Both the position numbers and the translations under genes were made by a program. A stretch of DNA of 64,000 bases from Xiphydria camelus. Lineage: Eukaryota > Arthropoda > Insecta > Hymenoptera > Xiphydriidae. The stretch is from the NCBI GenBank assembly GCA_963678675.1, contig OY783200.1:7328501-7392500 (forward strand), written 5' to 3'. Below are positions 34,195-45,764 of this stretch, in pieces. The notes under the pieces are model-generated. The model worked only from the letters and a program-made list of their open reading frames with translations, had not been told where the DNA came from and did no database searches. Numbering within the stretch: position 1 is the stretch's first letter; every line of letters starts with the position of its first letter.

Positions 34195-34386
34195 CTAATT
34201 TATTGAAGATTCTTTCTCAGTAATTGATTCTTTTTACCACATTTAATAGTCAGTGTTATACAGGGCTTTAGAAAAGTCTGGAAACGGTCGATTATTCGGT
34301 AAAATATACGAGGTATCAAAAAAAGTTAAATACAAAAGTTTTAGGGTTTTTATGCGTCTACTAGACAGTTAAAGTTTTAATTATAC

Positions 34387-36135
34387 AGGGTTGGTCATAA
34401 AGTCGTGACACACAAAAGTTGCATTTTTTCTAATGGAAACCCCTGTATATTATTGGATATATCAATTCGTCCTTCAATTTTGAGCAATAATCGTAATTGA
34501 CATAATGCACTTAAATTCAACCGTTTCCGAGTTATCCAGTTTTGAAAATTTTAAATATGTTATAAAAAGTAAAAAACCGAAAAAGACCTTTGAATAAACC
34601 CCACTAAATAATTCAAATTTAAACATTTATTTGAACGAGGAACAATTATTTTCGATAGTCAATACCTAATTTGTAACAATATTTAAAGTAAATTGAAAAT
34701 AGAAGTTTGAAAATGGCACCTAAAAACCGAGAAAATATTATGTTGAATAAAAAACGCATTTTTTTTATTTGATAAGGTGTTCAAATTGTGCACCATTCAC
34801 TGCTTGACAATGTGCCAATCTTGTATAAAAACCGTCTATCACGTTGTTCAATTGATTTTCATTCACAAGCTGAATTTCGTCGATTATCCGCTGCCTGAGC
34901 TCATTAATATCCCGTGGTTTAGTTTTGTAAACCCTAGTTTTCAGGTGACCCCAGAGGAAGTAGTTAAGAGGCATTAAATCGGGTGACCTGGCCGGCCACT
35001 CAATTGCGCCTCGCCTTCCGATCCATCTTAGAGGAAAAACTTCATCCAAATATGCCCTGACTTCGCGGCCGAAATGGGGAGGCGCCCCATCTTGTTGAAA
35101 CCATGTCGATGCATAACCTTCACCGACGGCTCCATGAATGCCAGGCACAATCAAATTTTGTAACAATTCCAAATATTTTCTGGCATCTAGATTACCATCT
35201 ATGAAATGTGGACCTATCACTTGTCTACCAATTATTCCGCACCAGACGTTAGTCTTTTCTGGTGTTTGGGTGTGATTATCAATCATCCAGCGCGGATTAG
35301 AATCACTCCAATAACGACAATTATGACGGTTTAAGGTACCATTTAAATTAAATGTCGCTTCATCGCTGAAAACAATTTTTCTCGAAAAATGCACATTTTT
35401 ATCACATTTTTGTGTCAACAATTCGCAAAGTTCCAATCGCCTGTCGTAGTCATCACCATTCAATTCTTGAACTAAAGTAACTTTATATGGGTGAAATTTG
35501 CATCCTTTAAGAATACGATGCACTGAAAACGTGGAGATTTCGTGTTCTTGGGCAGCTTTTGGAATTGAAACATGCCTATCCTCAATGAAAGATTGCATTA
35601 CTTCTAAGCTTTTCTCTTCATTCGTCGCGCTTTTTGGGCGCCCTGTTCGCGGACGGTCTTTTACCGAACCAAACTGTTCAAAACGATGGACAGTTTTTTG
35701 AACAGTAGACAGCTATCGGCGGTCGATCTACAAACGTGTCGTTAAACAAATTCACCACTTGCTCATAGCTACGAACCCTGTCACCATATCCTCTCATCAT
35801 AAGGATAGAAATTCGCTCTTATTCGGTTAATTGCATTGCACTGAGGAATTATTAAAGCAAAAAACCACGAAACTTTTAGGAAAATGACAATAGGTCGTCA
35901 ACAAGACGTCGTCAAAACTAGGTACGACAGATGATCTCCATGGAAACTGACTCACTTTTTATAACATTTAAAATTTTCAAAACTCGATAACTCGGAAACG
36001 GTTGAATTTAAGTGCATTATGTCAATACAATTATTGCTCAAAATTGAAGGACGAATTGATATATCCAATAATATACAGGGATTTCCATTAGAAAAAATGC
36101 AACTTTTGTGTGTCACGACTTTATGACCAACCCTG
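34387..36135 (-). mobile_element. mariner-like element, 1.75 kb, with long TIRs
   Basis: Ends CAGGGTTGGTCATAAAGTCG and its inverse, flanked by TA (34385-34386 and 36136-36137). The inverted similarity runs about 200 bases inwards, through ATATATCAATTCGTCC on the left and GGACGAATTGATATAT on the right, to around 34570 and 35950, long for a mariner. It encodes a broken transposase on the minus strand. Confidence 0.88.
34765..35836 (-). pseudogene. mariner/Tc1-superfamily transposase
   Basis: The C-terminal 277 codons (34765-35598) are open. They hold the end of a paired helix-turn-helix (SIPKAAQEHEISTFSVHRIL) and a DDE core: VFSDEATFNLNG (first D), TWFQQDGAPPHFG (second D) and WPARSPDLMPLNYFLWG (third D), about 36 residues between the last two. 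N-terminal sequence is readable up to an ATG complement at 35834-35836, but with an in-frame stop five codons in, a frameshift near 35710 and another break near 35605. The family is widespread in ants and bugs. Inactive as it stands. Confidence 0.88.
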
Positions 36136-36313
36136 TATAATTAAAACTTTAACTGTTTAGTAGACGCTTAAAAACCCTAAAACTTTTGTATTTAACTTTT
36201 TTTGATACCTTGTATATTTTACCGAATAATCGACCGTTTCCAGACTTTTCTAAAGCCCTGTACATAAAAATGTCCGGATATTGGGACGTGTCCGGCCACT
36301 GGTGCTTTTTCCT

Positions 36314-37099
36314 TACTTGTAAAAGAGCTCTGTAAGCAGCAACGGAATACATTTAGGGACTTAGAAAAATGTCGGTCTCCTGCATAGGTATAGGTAGACT
36401 TGAACATTTATTTGTGAATAAATGGGCAAGAATTGTAATTTGTTCAATTATTAAATCAATAAATTATTTGATTTCGAGTTTCCAGAGTATGTTGAGCAAG
36501 TTATAAACTATACTGTTTATTAAAAAGCACAGATTATTATAGTAAATCAGGACTTGGTTGCAGGAGGTTGAATGGTGAGAACGTGTGTTGGAAGTTGTGA
36601 GACGAAAAATTGTAATAAGTGCGATCAACAGAGAGTGCAAGAGTAGTATAGGGTATAGATAGAAAGCTGAGAGAAAGAGTTAAAGGATAGATTATAAGGG
36701 TTTGTTGGGAAAGGGAGGGTAACGATAAGAAATTAGGAAAAGCGAGGAAAAGTCAAAAGTGAGGTTAAGTGAAGCGGTGAGGAGGAAGATAAGCAAAAGA
36801 GAAAGAGCGTGGAAAGGGCAGAGTCGGTAAGGTAGGTAAGCTTTAGACCTGTGGCGGAAAAGGAAGGTTCGGTGGTCTTTCAAGTCTCGGATTTCGACTG
36901 GGGTACGGGAGAGTACCTTAGAAAATTTAGTTCTCCAACGAAGGACTACGGGAGTACCTAAGAGAATTTGGTTTTGCTACTCCTCTGATGCTCCCAACGT
37001 GCAAATCGGGAAATAACTGCACGTACAGAGCAGCATTGGAGCACCAAAACTACCTGGATTGTAATGGGCCCAAAAAGTTCTCAGGTAGTGCTCGTCCTT
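36314..37099. other. No confident gene
   Basis: Purine-rich sequence (36540-36860), then 36880-37020 with two similar GGGAGTACCTTAGAAAATTT-like phrases. It is probably the decayed interior of the envelope-bearing LTR element whose 3' part follows. I could not identify domains. Confidence 0.3.
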
Positions 37100-37315
37100 C
37101 TCCAAGAGAGAACCAAGGAAGCACCAAAATTTCGACTCGGGCAAACAAAAACAAAAAGAAAGAACTTCAGAGCAAGAACTATCAACAATTCAATACCAAT
37201 CGGACGAACAAGAAACTCAACCCTCAACACTCTACCCACCTCTCGCCCCACCTTCAATAGACACCACTCAACAAAGAATAAATGCATATCCCATACAATC
37301 CTAAACAAAAGTCCC
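37100..37315 (+). pseudogene. Tail of an envelope-like gene (copy 1)
   Basis: Only the last few dozen codons are recognisable. In one frame about 37218-37302 reads PSTLYPPLAPPSID, parallel to SSLYPQIAPRSID at the end of the complete C-terminal envelope ORF at 59333-60511, followed in both by a short accessory ORF. The upstream envelope body is missing or too decayed to read. Confidence 0.55.
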
Positions 37316-37427
37316 TAAATCTCTTAACCTCTAATCCTCTCATTTAATATTCGTAAAACTCCAAACCCTAATTAACCAAAACTTTCATTCAAAATCTGAA
37401 GAAACGATTCAGATAAACAACCAAAAG

Positions 37428-37874
37428 ATGGAGTATCCCTGGGCACCGACACAAAGGCAACTCGACCAACTTGCCCTGGAAGGGTACCTTAAATGGACCT
37501 GGGACCAGGAGGAGAACATTTTCTGGGACGAGCCAGGGACCATCAAGGAAATAATCAGAAAATCAATAAGGGCGAAACACCGCAAAGCGCTAAGATAATA
37601 TGAGCGCCACCAAGAAAGGATAGCAGATGAAGAAGACTGGAGGAATCACGTGGAACCACCTCCGATGGACCGCTCGTACCTAGACCAACTAGACGTGTCC
37701 ACTTACACTCCTGACGAATGGAAGAAAATAAACTAGCCCGAAAAACTGGTGGACCTAAGGGAATGGGACCCACCAACCCGAGAGGACCCCTCGCCACAGC
37801 ATCCTAGATTCCCAGACAACTGGGACAATGGGAACGAGGAAGAGGATTGGGAGTTCCCTGAACCAAACGTGTAA
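37428..37874 (+). pseudogene. Small Trp/acidic accessory ORF of the LTR element (copy 1)
   Basis: Starts ATG with MEYPWAPTQRQLDQLALEGY, then KWTWDQEENIFW, RSYLDQLDVSTYTPDEW, LREWDPPTREDP and a C-terminus rich in Trp, Asp and Glu (PRFPDNWDNGNEEEDWEF). Two in-frame stops interrupt it (near 37597 and 37735). It lies between the envelope tail and the polypurine tract at 38211, the position of an accessory gene. Related copies are at 60595-61096, 63094-63371 and 56277-56505. I know of no function. Confidence 0.65.
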
Positions 37875-38210
37875 ACCCAAAACATCCCATTCCTAAACAC
37901 ATCCTATAACCCTTATCATATTAATCATCCATATCCATATGATATTATTAATCCATATCCAACCAATTTTGCCTACATACTTATTACATACGTACAACAT
38001 TTAATAAAACACTTGGTTTAATACCAACGTTTATTATTATTATTATTACTTAAAACCTAATAACCATTTCTATATCTATAAGTTATCAGTAAGAAAATAA
38101 TCCATGAACGTTGCTATAAAATTACGCATTATAAATTATTAGTTAAAATTTTTCTAAAAGAGGGATTTGAACCTCAACCTTCACGTTAGGCTCACTTAAC
38201 GTTCAGATTT

Positions 38211-38221
38211 ATGGGGGGAGG
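38211..38221 (+). promoter_or_regulatory. Polypurine tract before the 3' LTR
   Basis: ATGGGGGGAGG directly abuts the TGTAACGTCC start of the LTR. The same arrangement is seen inverted at 55766-55776. It primes plus-strand DNA synthesis in LTR retroelements. Confidence 0.75.
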
Positions 38222-38712
38222 TGTAACGTCCTAACGTAGCCGTTTTCATGGAATAAAAGGCAGCGGCGGACAAAGTGATAGAATAAGGGAAATCGAATAG
38301 CGACGAGCAAGGCCGCTGCAAAGACCGGAACGCCAACTCCGCACAGAGCCAAAACTGCACCGCGAGTAACACGAACTCTCGCGCAAGGTGAAGGCGCGAA
38401 ACCTCCACGTGTCATCCCCGCAACATTCAAGAAAATGCACCAGTGAAAAACAAGACGCCGTTTTGCCAAGAGGCCATCGACCAACCGCTGACAGGAAGAA
38501 ACTCCATGATTCAACGCATTCCTTCTCCTTCCCTTCTTCAACATCAGGAGATATCCCCACCCGGAGCGAAGCCTAACCAGACATAAAAAGGGAATCCCGG
38601 ACACCACGACAGGCAGAATTTTTCCCTTTTTCAACCAAACCGCGTTCGTTCGAGTTCAGAGTTCAGGTGATCAATAAAGACCACGAGAAAAGTTAAAGTT
38701 TGGTGAAGTGAC
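38222..38712 (+). mobile_element. Type B LTR, 5' part (split by BEL)
   Basis: Begins TGTAACGTCCTAACGTAGCC and runs to GTGAAGTGAC, where the BEL element was inserted. The remainder resumes at 45484 (TGAGACACCCC) and ends near 45764 (GTGATATACA), about 772 bp in total. A polypurine tract precedes it and a leader plus gag follow it, so one LTR appears shared by two tandem elements. An uninterrupted relative is at 48876-49440. Confidence 0.85.
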
Positions 38713-39318
38713 TGCTCCGTACGCGCAAAATATTGGGTCGTTTATGCTAGGGCTTCGAGCGTGCCTCCGCTCGAAGAGCGCGGCCCTTTGCGCTATCCAG
38801 GCTTCCTCACCGCGGGTGGCCGGTCGCCGCGGAGCCCCGCGGTCGGGACTCTCGTCTCCCTTTTCTTTCTACGTATGAGTTGTCTCTTTTTCCTCCTTCT
38901 TCGAGTTTCTCCTTGGAGATCCTCTCCTGCACCACATCTTGCACTCCCTACCTACGCTTCTGACTTAACCGTTTTTTCCCTCTCTACAGCAACCCTCTTT
39001 GCCCCTTCAAATAAATGTAACGCACCAGAGGAGCATGCTTGCACTATTGTTAGTTGTCCTTCGTCAGCCTTCGCCAGCACTTCTGTTCCAAGTTCCTGAA
39101 TACACGCGCGAAGGCCTGACGCCCGCACCCCGGAATCTGTAAAGTTTAACTAAAATAAACCAAGCACTGTGATTGTTAGTTGTTGTGCGGATTACACTCC
39201 ACTCATGATCGAGATCCTTTCCACCTGGTTGTATGAATATCCCAACTTGTAAGCCATTTTCAAGTAAAGCGGGATTCATATAACAACTGTCGATCAAACC
39301 AGATCGACAGACTAAACA
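38713..39318 (+). repeat. BEL left LTR
   Basis: TGCTCCGTACGCGC to CAGACTAAACA. Contains CTCGAAGAGCGCGG stem-like sequence and AAATAAATG. Nearly identical to 44875-45478. Confidence 0.93.
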
Positions 39319-39637
39319 TAGTCCTTCGAGCCGGATAGTCTGAACATTTGTGCTACAATTCCGATTGTGAGTGAGTGAGGATCCAGAGGCTATTCATTTC
39401 TTCCTTCGAAACTGCAACCGAGAGAGACTTCTGCCTTCCGAGGGGACCTCAGCTTCCAGAGGACGACTTCATCTGCCATTCCACGACGCGGTGCCGATTT
39501 CGCAGCTCTGCTTCACTCAACGTCGCAGCCTGCCGCCACTGCTTATCGACCCGTAAGCTCGTATGTCATTGAGTCGACCATCCTTTCGATTGTCCCTTTC
39601 TTAAACCATTTCTCAGTACCTTCAAGTCTCGGTAACT

Positions 39638-40780
39638 ATGTCTAGCGAAATGAAAACTCTCTGATCCATAAGCGTGGCTTGATTAAGAGCCAGTTGACGC
39701 GACTTAAGAATGCTGTTGCCGAATACCTCCGTCGCCCTGCCGATTGTGATCGACTTCTTCCTGCGTTGAAAATCAGTGTGTCCAAAGTAGAAGACTCCTG
39801 GTCCGAGTTTGACAAGATTCAAACTCAAATTGAGCTTCTAACCGTAAACGAGGATGCAGGAGAAAACTTCGACGATCCCAATCGCATAGAATTCCAAGAT
39901 AGCTTTTATGAAACTGTAGGCGCGGCGAGAGAAATTATAGATGGAAACACATTGCCAGTCATTCAGCGACAACAGCAAGCGTATCAACCGTTAACAGTGA
40001 TAGCTCTCCGAGGGATTCGAATAATTTCAGATTGCCGAAATTACAGTTACCGTCATTTAACGGATCGTACGATACGTGGCTAAATTTCCGTGACACTTTC
40101 GTTTCGATTATACACTCTAATACGAGTCTTCCCGATGTGCAAAAATTACATTACCTTAGATCGTATCTCAAGAAGAAGCTTCCGACATCATCGCATCATT
40201 GGAAACATCGTTCGAAAATTACTCCGTTGCATGGAACCTCTTAAAGGAACGATACGATAATCAGCGCATTCATTTTAAAGCATATCGGAGAACTTCTCAG
40301 CTTCACCCCAATAATTAAAGCGAATAATCAAGCTGTAGGACAGTTAGTTTGCACTTTTTCTAAGCACATCAGAGCACTGAAAGCGCTTAAGCAACCGACG
40401 GAAACATGGGATTCCCTATTGATTGCAATAATGTTAACGAAATTCGATAAAGAAACGCGTATCAAGTGGGAAGAATCTCTAACCGGTATCGATATGCCGA
40501 CTATGGCCGAAATGACCGCATTCTTAGACAAACGAAGGCAGGCATTAGATGCGACAGCTGTAGGGTCGACGGAAATTCACGCTAAGGAACGTAATCGCAT
40601 ACAGAATGTAGCAACACGGCAGAAACCTAATCACCAATCGTTCCTTACAACCGACTCAAAATTCTCGTGTTCCATGTGCAAGGGTTCACATCAAATCCAT
40701 CTCTGCAAGGATTTTTTAGCGCTGTCCATTCCGGAAAGATATAATCTGGTAAAGGGGAGAAGAAACTATGTTTTAATTGT
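39638..40780 (+). pseudogene. BEL gag remnant
   Basis: Starts at ATG 39638 (MSSEMKTL) and stops immediately at TGA. Readable blocks continue in shifting frames: RLKNAVAEYLRRPADCDRLL with DSWSEFDKIQTQIELL (39679-39960), LPSFNGSYDTWLNFRDTFVS (from about 40040), KFDKETRIKWEESL and EMTAFLDKRRQALD (about 40440-40560), and a knuckle-like CSMCKGSHQIHLC (about 40672). These are standard features of BEL gag (DUF1759/DUF1758-type region). At least three frameshifts are needed. It forms the particle core in intact relatives. Confidence 0.85.
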
Positions 40781-43700
40781 TTGCGGTCAAACCATACGGT
40801 GCAAAATTGCAAATGCTCGCGGTGCACAATCTGCTCAAAGAAGCATCATTCTAAGCTTCATCCTCCGACGGCTCCAGCATCGGTCGAGATATCCGAAAAC
40901 CAGGCAACTTCGTCACAGGCCGTCACACTGCAAGTGTCCGCAATGACACAGGTCCTTTTATCCACTGCTTTGGTGCACATTTGCGACAGTCGAGGACAGC
41001 TGCACCAATGTAGACTGCTTTTAGATTCGGGCTCGCAATCGAATTTTATTACCGAGGAATTGGCAACGCATCTCAATTTACCGAGGAAAGACATCGATAT
41101 TCCAGTTGCCGGACTGAATCAATCATTCATGAAAATTAATCATATCGTCTCAGCCTCTGTGAAGTCACGATGCAGTCAGTTTGAATCCACTCTATCGTTT
41201 CTAGTAATTCCGAAAATTACAGGCTATCTTCCTGCTGATAGAGTAGACGTGACACGATTAAATCTCCCCAAAAACATTTTGCTCGCAGATCCGGAATTCT
41301 ATCGACCTTCACAGATCGATGCATTGTTAGGGGCAGAAATCTTTTATAAATTGCTGTGCGTTGGTCAAATTCGATTGTCTAAAACAGCCGCGACATTGCA
41401 GAAAACTCATTTTGGATGGGTTATCTCAGGTCGCATACCGTGCTACAATGCTACACCTTCAGTATGCCACACATCCATCGAAGGTCTCGAGAATAATCTA
41501 AGACAATTTTGGGAAATCGAAGAAATCTCTACTACACACCGGTTGTCGTCCGAAGAGATTGCATGCGAGGAACACTTTCAGAAACATACTCAACGAGATT
41601 CGTCCGAGCGTTACATTGTTCAGCTACCGTTTAAGGAAAACCTCGAAGCGTTGGGAGAATCAAGGAAATCGGCTTTACGACGATTTTACCAAGTAGAAAG
41701 GCGGCTACAGTCGAATCTACAGATGCGAAATCTCTACTCAGAATTTATGCGAGAATATTTACAGTTAGGCCATATGCAGGAAATAGCAGATCCTATAAAC
41801 GAAGCAGGCTATTATCTTCCTCATCATGCGGTTGTTAAGGAAACAAGCCTTACAACAAAACTCAGGGTAGTTTTCGACGGTTCTGCGAAAACTACTACCG
41901 GAATCTCGCTTAACGAGACCCTTTTGGTCGGCCCGACTATTCAGGAGGATGTATTCTCAATTGTAACTCGATTTCGTACACATGCATATGTTCTTACCGC
42001 AGACATCGAAAAGATGTATCGGCAGATTAGGTTTCACGCAAGGAATACTGCATATCAGAGGATACTATGGCGTGAAATTCCATCCGATGAGCTCAAAACG
42101 TACGAATTGAATACTGTTACGTATGGACTTGAATCCGCACCTTTTCTGGCAATTCGTACACTTCATGAATTAGCTGAAGATGAAGGAGATAAATACCCCG
42201 CAGCAGCTCAAGTACTTACGAGGGATTTTTACGTCGACGATCTGCTTACCGGAACCACCACATATGAAGATGCAGTAATTCTAAGAGACGAATTAACTCA
42301 ATTGTTACAGCGCGGGGGGTTCAATTTGCGACAGTTGTCCTCAAATGAGGCATCATTAATTAATTCTCTACCCGAAAAAACGGTAAATCTGCAACTGCTA
42401 AGAGATTCCTCGAAAACGATAAAGGCATTAGGGGTCCATTGGAATTCTGTTCAAGACTGCATAGTTTATACTATTAACACCGCATTCACGTCGTCTCGGG
42501 TAACGAAGAGAAACATGCTGTCATATACAGCAAAATTATTCGATCCACTGGGATTATTGGGACCAGTCATAATCACCGCAAAAATTATTATGCAACAATT
42601 ATGGCAATTGAAGGCTGGATGGGATGAATCGGTACCTCAGGATACGGTCATTTTATGGAATAATTACGTAGAACAATTAACGGCCATAAATGACATAAAA
42701 ATTCCGCGAAGAGTTGTTATTCGCGATACAATAAACGTTGAATTACACGGATTTTGCGATGCCAGTGAGAAGGCTTATGGAGCCTGTATTTATCTCGTTT
42801 CCTCAGATCAACATCCTAACCGGTACTGTCAGCTTGTATGTGCAAAATCGCGAGTAGCTCCGCTTAAAAGCATCTCATTACCACGTTTGGAATTATGCGC
42901 TGCCGTTTTATTAGCTCGTTTATACAAAACCACTGTCAAGGCCTTAAGGATTGACCTTTCAAAATGTATATTCTGGTCCGATTCAACGATTGTTCTTCAC
43001 TGGATTCAAACGTCTCCACATCTGTTGAAAACATTTGTTGCTAATCGCGTTTCCGAGATACAAGAGTTGACGATTGCATCGAATTGGAGACACGTTCGGT
43101 CACATGATAATCCTGCCGATTTAATTTCTCGAGGTCAATCAGTACATGAATTATTGAATAATTCATTATGGTTTTCTGGACCTCCCTGGCTGCGTAGCAA
43201 TGAAAGTAACTGGTCTGTTATCAAAAGTCATCTCGACGTAATCCCTGAAAAACGAGCATCGGTTATCCTGATTTCGTCAATACCAACGTGGGATATTATT
43301 AACAAATTTTCCGATCTCGCCACCCTCATAAACGTAATTGCGTACTGCTGTCGTTTCATTAACAACTGCAAGAAAGGGGAACGGAAATCTGGACTGCTTA
43401 CTGTGAACGAAGTACTGTATGCCAAAACCAGAATTATTAAACATGTTCAGCAACAGGAGTTCGCAGCGGAAGTTCGCGAAATCGAAAAAACCGGCACAGT
43501 GCATCGTAAAAGCAAACTTCTAACATTATCTCCTTTCTTGGATAGAGACGGCCTTCTTCGAGTAGGAGGCAGATTAAACAATGCATGCATCCCATATGAT
43601 ATGAAACATCCGATTTTGCTTCCTAAAAATCATCATGTAACGACATTAATTGTAAGGCGCGAACACATGACACATTGGCACGCAGGTCCTCAAGCAATGC

Positions 43701-44275
43701 TGTACACTGTTAGGCAACGATATTGGATTTTGGATGGAAGAAATACGATTCGAAAAATAGTACGAAATTGTATCCGTTGTTGTAAAACATCTCCGAGAGA
43801 AGTAGATTATTTAATGGGTAACTTGCCGGAATTAAGGGTTGTAAATTCCAGGCCGTTTGAAAATTGCGGTGTAGATTACTCCGGACCATTTTTCATTAAG
43901 GAAAAACGGCTCCGAAATAGAAACAAATTGAAGGTATACGTTGCCATATTCGTCTGTTTCGTTACGAAGGCTGTACATATTGAACTCGTCAGTGACCTGA
44001 CCACCGAAGCCTTCATCGCCGCTCTTCGAAGATTTATGGCACGGCGTTGGAAATGCTCTAATATCTATTCAGACAACGCAACAAACTTTACAGGGGCAAA
44101 CCGCGAATTACGGGATCTTTACGATTTTGTCAAAACTAAAGATCACAATGATAGCATCAACCGGACATTGCTTCAAGAGGGCATTAATTGGCATTTTATT
44201 CCCCCGAGAGCTCCACATTTTGGCGGATTGTGGGAAGCAGCTGTACGCTCCTTTTTTTTAAGCACCATATGGTAA
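40781..44275 (+). pseudogene. BEL polyprotein: protease, RT, RNase H, integrase
   Basis: A frame of 1,164 codons. Order: gag-end cysteines (CSRCTICSKKHHSKLH, residues 13-28), protease LLLDSGSQSNFI (about 79-90), reverse transcriptase with LRVVFDGSAKT and the catalytic FYVDDLLTG (about 484-492), RNase H with HGFCDASEKAYGA (about 651-663), integrase zinc region HWHAGPQ with CIRCC, and core motifs CGVDYSGPF and IYSDNATNFTG. The frame ends falsely at SFFLSTIW because of a slip in a T8 run near 44253; the rest of the integrase continues in the next frame. Catalytic residues up to that point are present. Confidence 0.95.
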
Positions 44276-44796
44276 GGACCATCGGAGACACGTTATTTAC
44301 GTATGAAAACCTGCACACATACGTTACCAAGATAGAAGCGGTTTTAAATTCTCGCCCTTTGACCCCGCTATCCTCTGATCCCAATGATTTACTTGCATTA
44401 ACTCCTGCACATTTCCTGATTGGCGACTCCTTGATGAGCATTCCGAGTCACGATTTTTCTGAAACGCCTGCTAACCGATTATCCAGTTGGCAGCATATCC
44501 AGAAGCTGAAGCAACACTTCTGGACACGATGGCATAAGGAATATATCAATGAGTTAAATAACAAAACCAAATGGCAGATGACATCAGCCAACATCAAGGT
44601 TGGAACTCTGGTTGTTGTCAAGGAGGACAACGTACCACCTCTGCACTGGCCCTTGGCCAGGATCATCGAAGTGCATCCTGGAGCAGATGACATCATCAGA
44701 GTAGTAACTCTGAGAACTGCTGGCGGAGTATACAAGAGGAGCGTGCAACGAATCGCACCCCTTCCTGTAGAAATCCCGGAAACTAGAGACTGTTAA
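44250..44796 (+). pseudogene. BEL integrase C-terminal part (frameshifted)
   Basis: Continues pol after the T8 slip: KIEAVLNSRPLTPLSSDP, LTPAHFLIGDSL, then FWTRWHKEYINELNNKTKW and VVVKEDNVPPLHWPLARI, the DUF5641 module that closes BEL integrases. It stops at TAA 44794-44796, about 80 bases before the right LTR. One base change restores this family arrangement, so the inactivation is slight. Confidence 0.92.
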
Positions 44797-44874
44797 GAAT
44801 GCTAGAATTATGTCTAATTGATAAGTTCATTATTCGACCTGCCTTTTGAACGTGTCCGTTCAAGGGGGCCGGGA

Positions 44875-45478
44875 TGTTCCGTACGCGCAAAATATTGGGT
44901 TGTTTATGCTAGGGCTTCGAGCATGCCTCCGCTCGAAGAGCGCGGCTCTTCGCGCTATCCAGGCTTCCTTACCGCGGGTGGCCGGTCGCCGCGGAGCCCC
45001 GCGGTCGGGACCCTCGTCTCCCTTTTCTTTCTACGTATGAGTTCTCTTTTTCCTCCTTCTTCGAGTTTCTCCTTGGATGTCCTCTCCTGCACCACATCTT
45101 GCACTCCCTACCTACGCTTCTGACTTAACCGTTTTCTCCCTCTCTACAGTAACCCTCTCCGCCCCTTCAAATAAATGTAACGCACCAGAGGAGCATGCTT
45201 GCACTATTGTTAGTTGTCCTTCGTCAGCCTTCGCCAGCACTTCTGTTCCAAGTTCCTGAATACACGCGCGAAGGCCTGACACCCGCACCCCGGAATCTGT
45301 AAAGTTTAACTAAAATAAACCAAGCACTGTGATTGTTAGTTGTTGTGCGGATTACACTCCACTCATGATCGAGATCCTTTCCACCTGGTTGTATGAATAT
45401 CCCAACTTGTAAGCCATTTTCAAGTAAAGCGGGATTCATATAACAACTGTCGATCAAACCAGATCGACAGACTAAACA
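44875..45478 (+). repeat. BEL right LTR
   Basis: TGTTCCGTACGCGC to CAGACTAAACA, preceded by a purine run CAAGGGGGCCGGGA (polypurine tract) and followed by GTGAC. Two bases shorter than the left LTR because of a TG loss in a TTGTCTC stretch. Confidence 0.93.
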
Positions 45479-45483
45479 GTGAC

Positions 45484-45764
45484 TGAGACACCCCTTTCCC
45501 CTCCTCGGAAGGATCATACCGAGCAGAACAGAGCAGAGCAGAGCAGAAAGACCCGAAGCAAAAGGAGCGAACTCCGGAGCAAAAGGTAGGTGGAGTTCAT
45601 TAATCTTTTTCTCTGTTTTTTCCTTTTTCGTGTGAATTCTCGATCGCAAAGGGAACAAAGTCCCCTTAGCGTTAGCTAGGCATTCGGTAGCGTTAGTAAT
45701 CCCTTCCCCTTCCACCCACGGGATAATTGTTAGTCGTCTGTCACTATCGAAAACGTGATATACA
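45484..45764 (+). mobile_element. Type B LTR, 3' part
   Basis: Continuation of the LTR begun at 38222. It contains a run of CAGAG units (about 45522-45548) and ends near GTGATATACA. The precise end is inferred from resemblance to the ACGTGACA end of type A LTRs. Confidence 0.7.

Larger units (their letters stand above)
34261..36260. mobile_element. Palindromic MITE split at its centre by a mariner
   Basis: The two outer segments (34261-34386 and 36136-36260) are near-perfect inverse copies, from CAGGGCTTTAGAAAAG inwards to TTTTAATTATA, with TA outside each end. Joined without the inner element they form one continuous palindrome with a TA at its exact centre. It is either a palindromic MITE hit at its tip or a single element with two-part termini; the first fits the mariner preference for TA. 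Confidence 0.8.
33367..36313. mobile_element. TIR element containing nested insertions
   Basis: The left end AGGTAAAAGCACCAGTGGCC and the right end GGCCACTGGTGCTTTTTCCT are inverted, share GGCCGGAC and an inner ATCCGGACA, and have TA outside both. What lies between is mostly later insertions: a solo LTR (33484-34194) and a palindromic MITE with a mariner (34261-36260). The original element was a few hundred bases, so a non-autonomous Tc1/mariner- or pogo-like MITE is likely. Confidence 0.7.
38713..45478 (+). mobile_element. BEL/Pao LTR retrotransposon, full length
   Basis: 6,766 bp with LTRs at 38713-39318 and 44875-45478 (606 and 604 bp, roughly 15 differences by eye) and GTGAC on both sides (38708-38712 and 45479-45483), the 5-bp duplication usual for BEL/Pao. 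A related empty site reading GTGAAGTGACTGAGACGCCC exists at about 49252. Gag has a stop and frameshifts, and pol has one frameshift, so it is a fairly recent but disabled copy. Confidence 0.95.
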
